Shown here: positions 1-5,419 of the stretch, one piece after another
How positions within the stretch are numbered: position 1 is the stretch's first letter
Layout: the number at the start of each line of letters is the position of its first letter
NCBI GenBank assembly: GCA_947471695.1
Contig: CANIWY010000068.1
Span: forward strand, 1 to 5,419
DNA length: 5,419 nt
Source of the DNA: Nitrosomonadaceae bacterium
Lineage (GTDB): Bacteria > Pseudomonadota > Gammaproteobacteria > Burkholderiales > Nitrosomonadaceae
Direction of reading: 5' to 3'
Translations under genes and position numbers: made by a program
The notes under the pieces: generated by a model
Told to the model about the DNA's origin: nothing
Database searches by the model: none
Seen by the model: only the letters and a program-made list of their open reading frames with translations

Positions 1-2333
1 ATCTTCGCGATCGATTGGATATGCTTTTCATCGAGTGCATGAAATACCACTACTTCGTCGATCCGATTGATAAATTCCGGGCGGAAGTAAGACTTCACCT
101 CGCCCATCACCGCAAGCTTAATGACCTGATAGTCATCACCCGTCATTTGCTGGATCATCTGCGATCCGAGATTGGATGTCATCACGATCACCGTATTTTT
201 AAAATCAACGGTTCGACCCTGACCATCGGTCATGCGACCATCATCTAAAGCTTGCAACAGTACATTAAATACATCCGGGTGAGCCTTCTCGACCTCATCC
301 AGAAGAATGACCGCGTAGGGTTTTCTACGGACCGCCTCGGTTAAGCCACCCCCCTCCTCATAGCCCACATAGCCCGGGGGTGCACCGATCAGACGTGCTA
401 CAGAATGCTTCTCCATATACTCGCTCATGTCGATACGGATCAGACGGTCCTCAGAATCGAATAGAAATCCTGCGAGAGCCTTACACAACTCAGTCTTGCC
501 CACCCCTGTAGGACCTAAGAATAGGAATGACCCATAAGGACGGTTTGGGTCGGAGAGTCTGGCACGTGATCTGCGGATCGCATCCGATACCAGCCTCACC
601 GCCTCGTCCTGACCGACCACTCGCTCGTGGAGCTTTTGCTCCATATGCAAGAGCTTCTCCCGCTCCCCCTGCATCATTCTAGAGACAGGGATGCCGGTAG
701 CACGACTCACCACCTCAGCGATCTCTTCCGCACCGACCTGGGTCCGTAACAAACGATTCTTGGGCTTACCCTCCTCAACACGCAACGCTTCCTTCAGCTT
801 CGTTTCGAGCTGTGGGAGTTTTCCATACTGCAACTCAGCAACCATTTCTAACTTACCCTCTCGTTGCAACTTAACAATCTCTGCACGGACCTTGTCCATC
901 TCCTCCTTCAGATGCGCCGTCCCCTGAGCGGCTCCCTTTTCCGCCTTCAGGATCTCCTCAAGATCGGCATACTCTCGTTGCAACTTTTTGATCTCATCCT
1001 CGATCAATGAAAGGCGTTTTTGAGAGGCCTCATCCTTCTCCTTCTTCATTGCCTCGCGCTCAATCTTGAGTTGAATCAGTCGACGGTCCAGCTTATCCAT
1101 CACCTCAGGCTTGGAATCAATCTCCATCTTGACCCGTGCCGCAGCCTCATCAATCAGGTCGATTGCCTTGTCCGGCAAGAACCGATCGGTGATGTAGCGG
1201 TGAGATAACTCAGCAGCCGCGACAATCGCAGGGTCTGTGATGTCCACACCGTGATGTAGCTCATACCTCTCCTGCAAGCCGCGTAGAATAGCAATCGTCG
1301 CCTCAACACTCGGCTCATCGACCAGCACCTTCTGAAAACGACGTTCCAGAGCTGCATCCTTCTCAACGTATTTACGGTACTCATCCAGAGTAGTGGCACC
1401 AACGCAGTGCAACTCCCCACGAGCAAGCGCTGGCTTTAACATATTGCCCGCATCCATCGCACCCTCTGCCTTACCTGCACCGACCATGGTATGCAACTCA
1501 TCGATGAATACAATGGTACTGCCCTCATCCTGAGCGATCTCCTTCAATACTGATTTCAGACGCTCTTCGAATTCACCTCGGTATTTAGCCCCTGCCAAGA
1601 GAGCAGCCATATCGAGAGACAGGACTCGCTTATTCTTCAGTGTTTCTGGAACCTCACCATTCACAATCCTCTGCGCCAATCCTTCTACAATGGCGGTCTT
1701 GCCCACACCCGGCTCGCCGATCAAGACAGGATTATTTTTAGTACGTCTCTGTAATACCTGGATAGTCCGACGGATTTCATCATCACGACCGATCACCGGA
1801 TCAAGCTTGCCCATCCGAGCACGTTCGGTAAGGTCGAGGGTATACTTCTTGAGTGACTCTCGGCTGCCCTCTGCTGCAGCATTGGCTACATTCTCGCCCC
1901 CACGAACCTCATTAATGGCCTGATCAAGTGCGGCCCGGTTGGCACCATGCTGCTTGAGAAGTGCACCAATCTCACCCTTATCTTGTAATGCCGCCAGAAG
2001 AAACATTTCTGATGCGATGAACTGATCGTTCCGTTTTTGAGCTTCCTTGTCAGTCAGGTTGAGTAGGTTGCCAAGATCTCTTGAGGTCGTGACCTCACCA
2101 CCCGTCCCCTCCACCTTGGGCAATCGGTCTACACTCTTCTTTAAAGCATCATGAAGCGGGGCAACATTAGCGCCGGAACGCTGCAATAGCGAGGCCGTCC
2201 CCCCATCCTCTTGCCGTAATAACGCAAGCAGTAAGTGTTGAGGCTCAATGTAAGCATTATCCTGACCAACAGCCATGCTCTGAGCATCAGACAGCGCCTG
2301 TTGAAAGCGGGTGGTTAATTTATCAAAACGCAT
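1..2333 (-). CDS. clpB: ATP-dependent disaggregase ClpB (Hsp104/Hsp100 family), C-terminus cut by window edge
   Basis: ClpB is a cytosolic AAA+ hexamer that threads aggregated proteins through its central pore and works with DnaK/DnaJ/GrpE to refold them. The reading frame stays open for 777 codons from the ATG at 2331-2333. E. coli ClpB has 857 residues, so roughly 80 C-terminal residues lie outside the window. The N-domain covers about residues 1-145. NBD1 has Walker A GEPGVGKT (Lys212), pore-loop Tyr251 in KYRGEFEER, and Walker B FIDE (Glu279). A charged coiled-coil middle domain spans about 410-530. NBD2 has Walker A GPTGVGKT (Lys613), pore Tyr655 in GYVGYEE, Walker B LLDE (Glu680) and arginine finger Arg757 in FINRIDE. 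NBD1 numbering matches E. coli exactly. The start is supported by GGAGGG at 2338-2343, 4 nt upstream. One minor oddity is GGG-LTEA where many homologs have GGY-LTEA. Heat-shock control is indicated by the upstream sigma-32 promoter. Confidence 0.98.
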   Translation of the reverse strand, partial: MRFDKLTTRFQQALSDAQSMAVGQDNAYIEPQHLLLALLRQEDGGTASLLQRSGANVAPLHDALKKSVDRLPKVEGTGGEVTTSRDLGNLLNLTDKEAQKRNDQFIASEMFLLAALQDKGEIGALLKQHGANRAALDQAINEVRGGENVANAAAEGSRESLKKYTLDLTERARMGKLDPVIGRDDEIRRTIQVLQRRTKNNPVLIGEPGVGKTAIVEGLAQRIVNGEVPETLKNKRVLSLDMAALLAGAKYRGEFEERLKSVLKEIAQDEGSTIVFIDELHTMVGAGKAEGAMDAGNMLKPALARGELHCVGATTLDEYRKYVEKDAALERRFQKVLVDEPSVEATIAILRGLQERYELHHGVDITDPAIVAAAELSHRYITDRFLPDKAIDLIDEAAARVKMEIDSKPEVMDKLDRRLIQLKIEREAMKKEKDEASQKRLSLIEDEIKKLQREYADLEEILKAEKGAAQGTAHLKEEMDKVRAEIVKLQREGKLEMVAELQYGKLPQLETKLKEALRVEEGKPKNRLLRTQVGAEEIAEVVSRATGIPVSRMMQGEREKLLHMEQKLHERVVGQDEAVRLVSDAIRRSRARLSDPNRPYGSFLFLGPTGVGKTELCKALAGFLFDSEDRLIRIDMSEYMEKHSVARLIGAPPGYVGYEEGGGLTEAVRRKPYAVILLDEVEKAHPDVFNVLLQALDDGRMTDGQGRTVDFKNTVIVMTSNLGSQMIQQMTGDDYQVIKLAVMGEVKSYFRPEFINRIDEVVVFHALDEKHIQSIAK

Positions 2334-2337
2334 GTAT

Positions 2338-2343
2338 CCCTCC
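2338..2343 (-). promoter_or_regulatory. Shine-Dalgarno site of clpB
   Basis: GGAGGG on the minus strand lies 4 nt before the clpB ATG. It is a strong anti-16S match and fixes the start. The protein begins MRFDKLT, as ClpB proteins normally do. Confidence 0.85.
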
Positions 2344-2362
2344 AAATTTGTAGTTATAGACT

Positions 2363-2390
2363 ACATGGGGAGGTAGTAAGAAATTTCAAG
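2363..2390 (-). promoter_or_regulatory. sigma-32 (RpoH) heat-shock promoter of clpB
   Basis: On the minus strand the -35 element CTTGAAA (2384-2390) and the -10 element CCCCATGT (2363-2370) are separated by 13 bp. This matches the known RpoH consensus CTTGAAA-N(11-15)-CCCCATNT at every defined position. Transcription would start near 2356, giving a 5' UTR of about 23 nt that includes the GGAGGG ribosome binding site of clpB. Position and strand fit clpB, a classic RpoH target in proteobacteria. I see no comparable sigma-70 promoter in the same gap. Confidence 0.93.
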
Positions 2391-2418
2391 AGCGGGTGAC
2401 TCAACTCACGGCCTGATG

Positions 2419-2443
2419 AATCCCCCAGCCGGAGCTGAGGATT
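2419..2443 (-). terminator. possible hairpin terminator between the CDGSH gene and clpB
   Basis: Downstream of the CDGSH stop codon, the minus-strand RNA can form an arm AAUCCUCAGC, a UCCG loop, and an arm GCUGGGGGAUU. That is about 10 pairs, including one G-U pair and one bulged G, closed as C(UCCG)G, a stable UNCG-type tetraloop. No U-tract follows, so a classical intrinsic terminator is doubtful. It could instead be a 3' stabilising stem or a Rho-dependent end. It sits about 28 bp upstream of the clpB -35 element, a sensible place to end the preceding transcript. Confidence 0.4.
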
Positions 2444-2451
2444 TCAAAGAT

Positions 2452-2679
2452 TTATTCGGCCGGAACCGGTACCGCAGGAAAGGTGTCATCCATCTCGTGA
2501 CGGACATGATCGGCATCGTACCAATAAAGCTTAGCCGGTGATTCGTCTTTAGCGGCCTTGTGGGCGCCATCGCAGAATGGCTGGTTCTTGGAGAGCCCGC
2601 ATCCGCAGATATACTTGGTCTCGGTGCCAACGGTGACTGGGTAGGGACTGCTACGATCTCTCTTTACAATTCTTGCCAT
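2452..2679 (-). CDS. CDGSH-type iron-sulfur protein (mitoNEET-like zinc-finger family)
   Basis: This small 75-residue protein carries a complete CDGSH signature: C25-G-C27-G-L-S30-K-N-Q-P34-F-C36-D37-G-A39-H40. This fits the family pattern C-x-C-x2-(S/T)-x3-P-x-C-D-G-(S/A/T)-H. Family knowledge says Cys25, Cys27, Cys36 and His40 ligate a redox-active [2Fe-2S] cluster. There is no signal peptide or membrane segment, so it is probably cytosolic. The length is typical of bacterial single-CDGSH proteins. The start is supported by AGGAG at 2687-2691, 7 nt upstream of the ATG. It lies 39 bp downstream of the decayed glutamate-synthase-like gene on the same strand and shows no promoter of its own that I can recognise, so it was probably co-transcribed with that gene. 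The exact role, electron transfer or Fe-S handling, cannot be read from the sequence. The gene looks intact. Confidence 0.92.
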   Translation of the reverse strand: MARIVKRDRSSPYPVTVGTETKYICGCGLSKNQPFCDGAHKAAKDESPAKLYWYDADHVRHEMDDTFPAVPVPAE

Positions 2680-2686
2680 GATAAAA

Positions 2687-2691
2687 CTCCT
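2687..2691 (-). promoter_or_regulatory. Shine-Dalgarno site of the CDGSH gene
   Basis: AGGAG on the minus strand lies 7 nt before the ATG at 2677-2679 and decides the start. It falls in the 39-bp gap after the stop codon of the upstream pseudogene, so the small gene does not need translation of that gene to be initiated. Confidence 0.8.
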
Positions 2692-2718
2692 TTCTGGTTT
2701 GGGGGGATTGAAAATGGA

Positions 2719-4220
2719 CTACAACGCGATATCCACATGTTTCCTTGCTTCTGGATAGGGGTACATGATATTCAGTGCCACACTCTTACCGGCCGTCTCG
2801 ACAATACGAACATGCTCACGTCTCAGCTCTCGCTGCATGTCTCAACCCACAAGAGTGGGCAATCATATCGATCTCTTTATTCATATTGATGGTGTAATTG
2901 GCCACTCTGAGATATTTCTCCTCAACAACAAGTCCGCGCTGAAGACGCTTGTTATAGGTCGTGATCCCGGTTGGGCAGGTATTATTATGGCAACGCAGCC
3001 TGGATACACCCCAGAGAGAACATGAATCCACGAGCAGTATTAATGAAGTCAGCTCCCACACATAGCGCCCAAGCGGCCCTTGCTGAGGTTACCAATTTAC
3101 CCGATGCTACTTACCCGGACACGGTGTTTTAGATCTGCCTAAAGTAGCGCATCCACCACCCTAGGCAGCGCCTCTGAGATGGGTAGACTCATATAATCAA
3201 ATAGTGCCTGAGATGCTGCACCGCTGCCCCCCCCTCTCCTCCATCGATAACGAGAAAGTCAGGTGCATAATCGTGTCCACGTCTGTTCACCGAATCACAC
3301 CGTTCGTTCACAAAACGCCACCCACCGATAGCGGTCTTCACCCCGACTGGACGACCGGGAAGATCTCGAATGTATGCAATCTTATCCAGCAACTCCTCGA
3401 TATTGCTGATGTCATGATGTCGGTTGGGACTGGTGGCATCCTGATGGGGTGGTACCCCGCGGATTGCTGCAATCTCATCGGTCACCTTGATACCGGGCAG
3501 TATACCCCCCTTACCCGGCTTCGCTCCCTGTGAGAGTTTTATTTCAAATGCCTTAACGACCTTGGAGAGCTCTCTCGCGCGTTAAGGTGAGAGGTTTCCA
3601 TCATGATCTCGAATACCATACTTGGCTGTACCAATCTGCATAATGATGTCGCAATTACCCTCCAGATGGAAGGGCGAGAGTCCACCCTCCCCTGTAACCA
3701 TCCAGCATCCACCTCTGCCGCCCCTCTCGACAAGGCCCTCACCGCAGGTGCCGAGAGTGCGCCATAACTCAGGCCGCTGATATTGACGACGGAACGTGCA
3801 TTAAAGGGCTGCTTGCAATACCCCTCCCCGATCATGAATGAGGGGGTCGGTATCAGATCATCCTCCAGAACTGGGAAAGGGGGGGGCATTGACAAAGATG
3901 ATCGAGCCCGACTCACGTAGATCATTGGTAGAACCAAATCCAACGACACTCACCTCATTCTTCGCGTTCTTGTATACCCATGTTCGGGTCGCACGATTGA
4001 AGGGCATCTCATCCCGATCATCCGCAAAGAGATACTGACGGAAGTATTCACCCTGCCCCTCCAGAAAATATCTGAGATGCCCGATGAGTATGTAATTACG
4101 CAGGATGGGGTGCTTCTTCTGAATCAAGTCATAGACAAGCCAGTACAGGAAGAAAGCGGCCAAGAAGAAGCCGAACAGGGTACCGAATCCGTAGGATACT
4201 ATCGCCATTAAGTCTGGCAT
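2719..4220 (-). pseudogene. FMN-binding glutamate synthase family protein (GltB2-like), broken by six frameshifts and two stop codons
   Basis: Reading minus-strand pieces in order rebuilds a protein of about 499 residues, which to my knowledge is near the usual family length. From 4220 comes an N-terminal membrane helix (about residues 8-30), then HPILRN, GHLRYFLEGQGEYFRQY, DEMPFNRATR and FGSTNDLRE. Next are GYCKQPFNARSVVNISGLSYGALS, TGEGGLSPFHLEG, FEIKLSQGAKPGKGG, IAAIRGVPP, DFLVIDGGEGG and SGKLVTSARAAWALCVGADF. The [3Fe-4S] motif C-x5-C-x4-C (CIQALRCHNNTC) follows, and the final piece ends at TAG 2719-2721. Frameshifts lie near 3879-3886 (net +1, in C8), 3711-3712 (-1), 3227-3234 (net +2, in G8), 3111-3112 (+1), 2997-2999 (-2) and 2833 (+1). 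Nonsense codons are TAA 3582-3584 and TAG 3139-3141. Family members are flavin and Fe-S oxidoreductases related to the glutamate synthase FMN domain. No long functional product is possible. The promoter and the ribosome binding site (GAGGGAG, 4226-4232) survive. Confidence 0.93.
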
Positions 4221-4225
4221 GCATT

Positions 4226-4232
4226 CTCCCTC
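4226..4232 (-). promoter_or_regulatory. remaining Shine-Dalgarno site of the glutamate-synthase-like pseudogene
   Basis: GAGGGAG on the minus strand ends 5 nt before the ATG at 4218-4220. This supports that ATG as the original start rather than the out-of-frame ATG at 4222-4224. It would still allow translation of the first 120 codons, up to the stop that follows the first frameshift. Confidence 0.6.
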
Positions 4233-4245
4233 ACCACATTCGGTT

Positions 4246-4274
4246 AGAATAAGTTGTTAGGGATCACATGTTAA
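4246..4274 (-). promoter_or_regulatory. probable sigma-70 promoter of the pseudogene-CDGSH unit
   Basis: On the minus strand, TTAACA (4269-4274, five of six matches to TTGACA) is followed after exactly 17 bp by TATTCT (4246-4251, four of six matches to TATAAT). Transcription would start near 4239 and run into the pseudogene and on to the CDGSH gene. The -35 element overlaps the first codons of nadC, so the promoter is embedded in the divergent nadC start region. This is a motif match only. Confidence 0.5.
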
Positions 4275-5140
4275 GCGAATTTAATGGGGATTTCATGGAT
4301 TTAGCCGCAGAGATTGATCGTGCCGTCTTCCAAGCATTGGAAGAGGATGTGGGAACGGGTGATCTCACGGCACTCTTGATTCCTAGGGGAAAGACCGCAC
4401 GAGCGAGCGTCATCAGTCGAGAGAATGCAACCCTCTGCGGCACACGGTGGTTTGAAGCTTGTTTCAGGAGGCTTGATCCACACTCCCGGATAGATTGGTT
4501 TGTACAGGATGGTGACAGCATCACCACAGGACAAAAACTATGTGATTTGACGGGAGATGCACGTGCACTCCTCACCGGTGAGAGGTCTGCATTAAATTTC
4601 CTACAGACATTATCCGCTGTTGCTACGCAGACTAAACTATATGTATCGGTCGTGTCCGGAACGGGAGCGATGATCGTGGATACCCGAAAGACCCTGCCAG
4701 GTTTGAGACTTGCACAGAAGTACGCAGTGATGCGTGGTGGCGGTATCAATCACCGGATGGGACTCTATGATGGAATACTCATCAAGGAGAACCACATCAT
4801 CTCTGCGGGAGATATCGAGCAGGTGATGAAGACCGCCAGAGAGGTCGCACCGCGGGAGGCATTTATTCAGATTGAGGTGGAGACACTGGATCAATTACGA
4901 CAAGCCATTGATGCAGGTGCAGAGATGGTCCTTCTGGATAACTTCGATCTTGATCAGCTATCCAAGGCGGTTGATCTTGCTAACAAGCGACTCGGTCGGA
5001 AAGTCATACTGGAAGCATCCGGAGGGGTCACGTTGGAGAGTGTGCGAATGATTGCTGCAACCGGGGTTCATCGGATTTCTATCGGCAGCTTAACCAAAAA
5101 TATACGGGCAGTGGATCTATCGATGCGTATCCAGACGTGA
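4268..5140 (+). CDS. nadC: nicotinate-nucleotide pyrophosphorylase (quinolinate phosphoribosyltransferase, decarboxylating)
   Basis: NadC converts quinolinate and PRPP to nicotinate mononucleotide, CO2 and pyrophosphate, the third step of de novo NAD synthesis in the cytosol. The 290-residue length is usual for the family. The N-terminal part has EEDVGTGDLTA (25-35) and GERSALNFLQTLSAVAT (104-120). The barrel carries DTRKTLPGLRLAQKYAV (138-154), GGGINHRMGL (157-166), KENH (173-176), EVET (203-206), LLDN (222-225), EASGG (249-253) and SIGSLT (271-276). Arg106, Arg140, Lys141, His162, Arg163, Lys173, Glu203 and Asp224 match the known substrate-binding set, so the enzyme should be active. The ATG at 4268 has only a weak AGGG 6 nt upstream. 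The in-frame ATG at 4295, preceded by GGGG, is a real alternative start. A weak -10-like TAGAAT lies at 4245-4250. The stop codon overlaps the next gene by GTGA. Confidence 0.97.
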   Translation: MLSEFNGDFMDLAAEIDRAVFQALEEDVGTGDLTALLIPRGKTARASVISRENATLCGTRWFEACFRRLDPHSRIDWFVQDGDSITTGQKLCDLTGDARALLTGERSALNFLQTLSAVATQTKLYVSVVSGTGAMIVDTRKTLPGLRLAQKYAVMRGGGINHRMGLYDGILIKENHIISAGDIEQVMKTAREVAPREAFIQIEVETLDQLRQAIDAGAEMVLLDNFDLDQLSKAVDLANKRLGRKVILEASGGVTLESVRMIAATGVHRISIGSLTKNIRAVDLSMRIQT

Positions 5141-5419
5141 CCCTCTCATCCTACCTCCCGATCTGGCCACTCTCTGTCAGTCCAGCCCTGTGGCTTGCAC
5201 TTGCACTGGTGATTGCGGTACTGGTTGGGGAGGGGTTGGTACGGTATCTACGACTACCTCGGATCGTCTGTTATGTTGGGGTTGGCCTTTTAATGGGCCC
5301 CGCCGGGCTTAACCTGATCCCTGAACTACCCGCATCCGAGTGGCGGCTACTGGTTGATCTGGCACTCGGTATCTTATTATTTGAACTGGGCAGCAAGGTA
5401 AATTTAAGATGGCTTAAGG
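5137..5419 (+). CDS. probable CPA2-type cation:proton antiporter, N-terminal part only
   Basis: The reading frame is open for 94 codons to the window end, so only the N-terminus is visible. It is strongly hydrophobic, with likely membrane helices at about residues 16-33, 44-62 and 70-85. The intervening sequence GEGLVRYLRLPRIVCYVGVG, then LLMGPAGLNLIPEL and LLVDLALGILLFELGSKVNL, follows the pattern of KefB/NapA-like antiporters. In these, a G-x-L-x-GP-x-GL turn leads to a helix ending in LLF-x-x-G. It would exchange K+ or Na+ for H+ at the inner membrane; the ion cannot be told from this piece. The start is taken as GTG 5137-5139, which shares GTGA with the nadC stop. No clear Shine-Dalgarno site precedes it, which fits translational coupling to nadC. 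The in-frame ATG at 5293-5295 lies inside the second helix and is too late. Confidence 0.75.
   Translation, partial: MTLSSYLPIWPLSVSPALWLALALVIAVLVGEGLVRYLRLPRIVCYVGVGLLMGPAGLNLIPELPASEWRLLVDLALGILLFELGSKVNLRWLK

Noticed and set aside
2406..2630. A 74-codon minus-strand frame overlapping the CDGSH gene in another frame
   Set aside because: It is out of frame with the perfect CDGSH motif and has no recognisable domain of its own.
2560..3025. Two overlapping plus-strand frames (109 and 86 codons) over the CDGSH gene and the pseudogene end
   Set aside because: Both are opposite sequence explained on the minus strand by the CDGSH motif and the CHNNTCPTG region.
3189..3485. Three separate small minus-strand genes (2816-3061, 3189-3485, 3539-3949) instead of one pseudogene
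   Set aside because: Their translations are consecutive fragments of one family protein in the expected order, and their apparent start codons fall inside conserved segments.
3204..3533. A 109-codon plus-strand frame across the pseudogene
   Set aside because: It is antisense to recognisable glutamate-synthase-family sequence, has no convincing ribosome site, and its protein looks like random composition.
2719..4220. Phase-variable gene controlled by the two 8-base homopolymers
   Set aside because: Correcting both tracts still leaves four other frameshifts and two nonsense codons, so tract switching could not restore a product.
2719..4220. All breaks being sequencing or assembly errors
   Set aside because: Two nonsense substitutions and several indels outside homopolymers, with no break in long flanking genes, argue against it. 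It cannot be fully excluded without reads.
4264..4749. A 161-codon open frame on the minus strand opposite nadC
   Set aside because: It lies entirely against a full-length, motif-complete nadC and its translation has no recognisable family features. It is an antisense shadow.

Overview
The window looks like a piece of a proteobacterial chromosome of moderate GC content. The wording of the ClpB and NadC proteins resembles beta- or gammaproteobacteria, with a lean towards betaproteobacteria; this is an impression from remembered family sequences, not a search. I see no RNA gene, CRISPR array, insertion sequence or phage gene, and no gene-free stretch longer than about 120 bases.

Layout: positions 1-2333 (minus) hold most of clpB, the heat-shock disaggregase, cut at its C-terminus by the window edge. 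It is preceded by a textbook sigma-32 promoter (CTTGAAA, 13 bp, CCCCATGT). Positions 2452-2679 (minus) hold a small intact CDGSH iron-sulfur protein. Positions 2719-4220 (minus) are the wreck of an FMN-binding glutamate-synthase-family gene (GltB2-like, with an N-terminal membrane helix). I reconstruct it in pieces across all three minus-strand frames, with six frameshifts and two nonsense codons. Divergently, positions 4268-5140 (plus) encode NadC (quinolinate phosphoribosyltransferase, NAD biosynthesis). NadC overlaps by GTGA the start of a membrane protein that looks like the N-terminus of a CPA2-type cation:proton antiporter and runs off the window end.

How it fits together: the decayed glutamate-synthase-like gene and the CDGSH gene are on the same strand, 39 bp apart, and look like a former two-gene operon. 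Its probable sigma-70 promoter (TTAACA, 17 bp, TATTCT) survives and overlaps the nadC start codon. The upstream flavoenzyme has died while the small Fe-S protein remains intact. clpB forms its own heat-shock unit, and nadC plus the antiporter gene appear translationally coupled.

The most notable content is the multiply disabled but still highly readable pseudogene, with its retained promoter and intact operon partner. I did not find a convincing new system here; the flanking genes are ordinary housekeeping genes.
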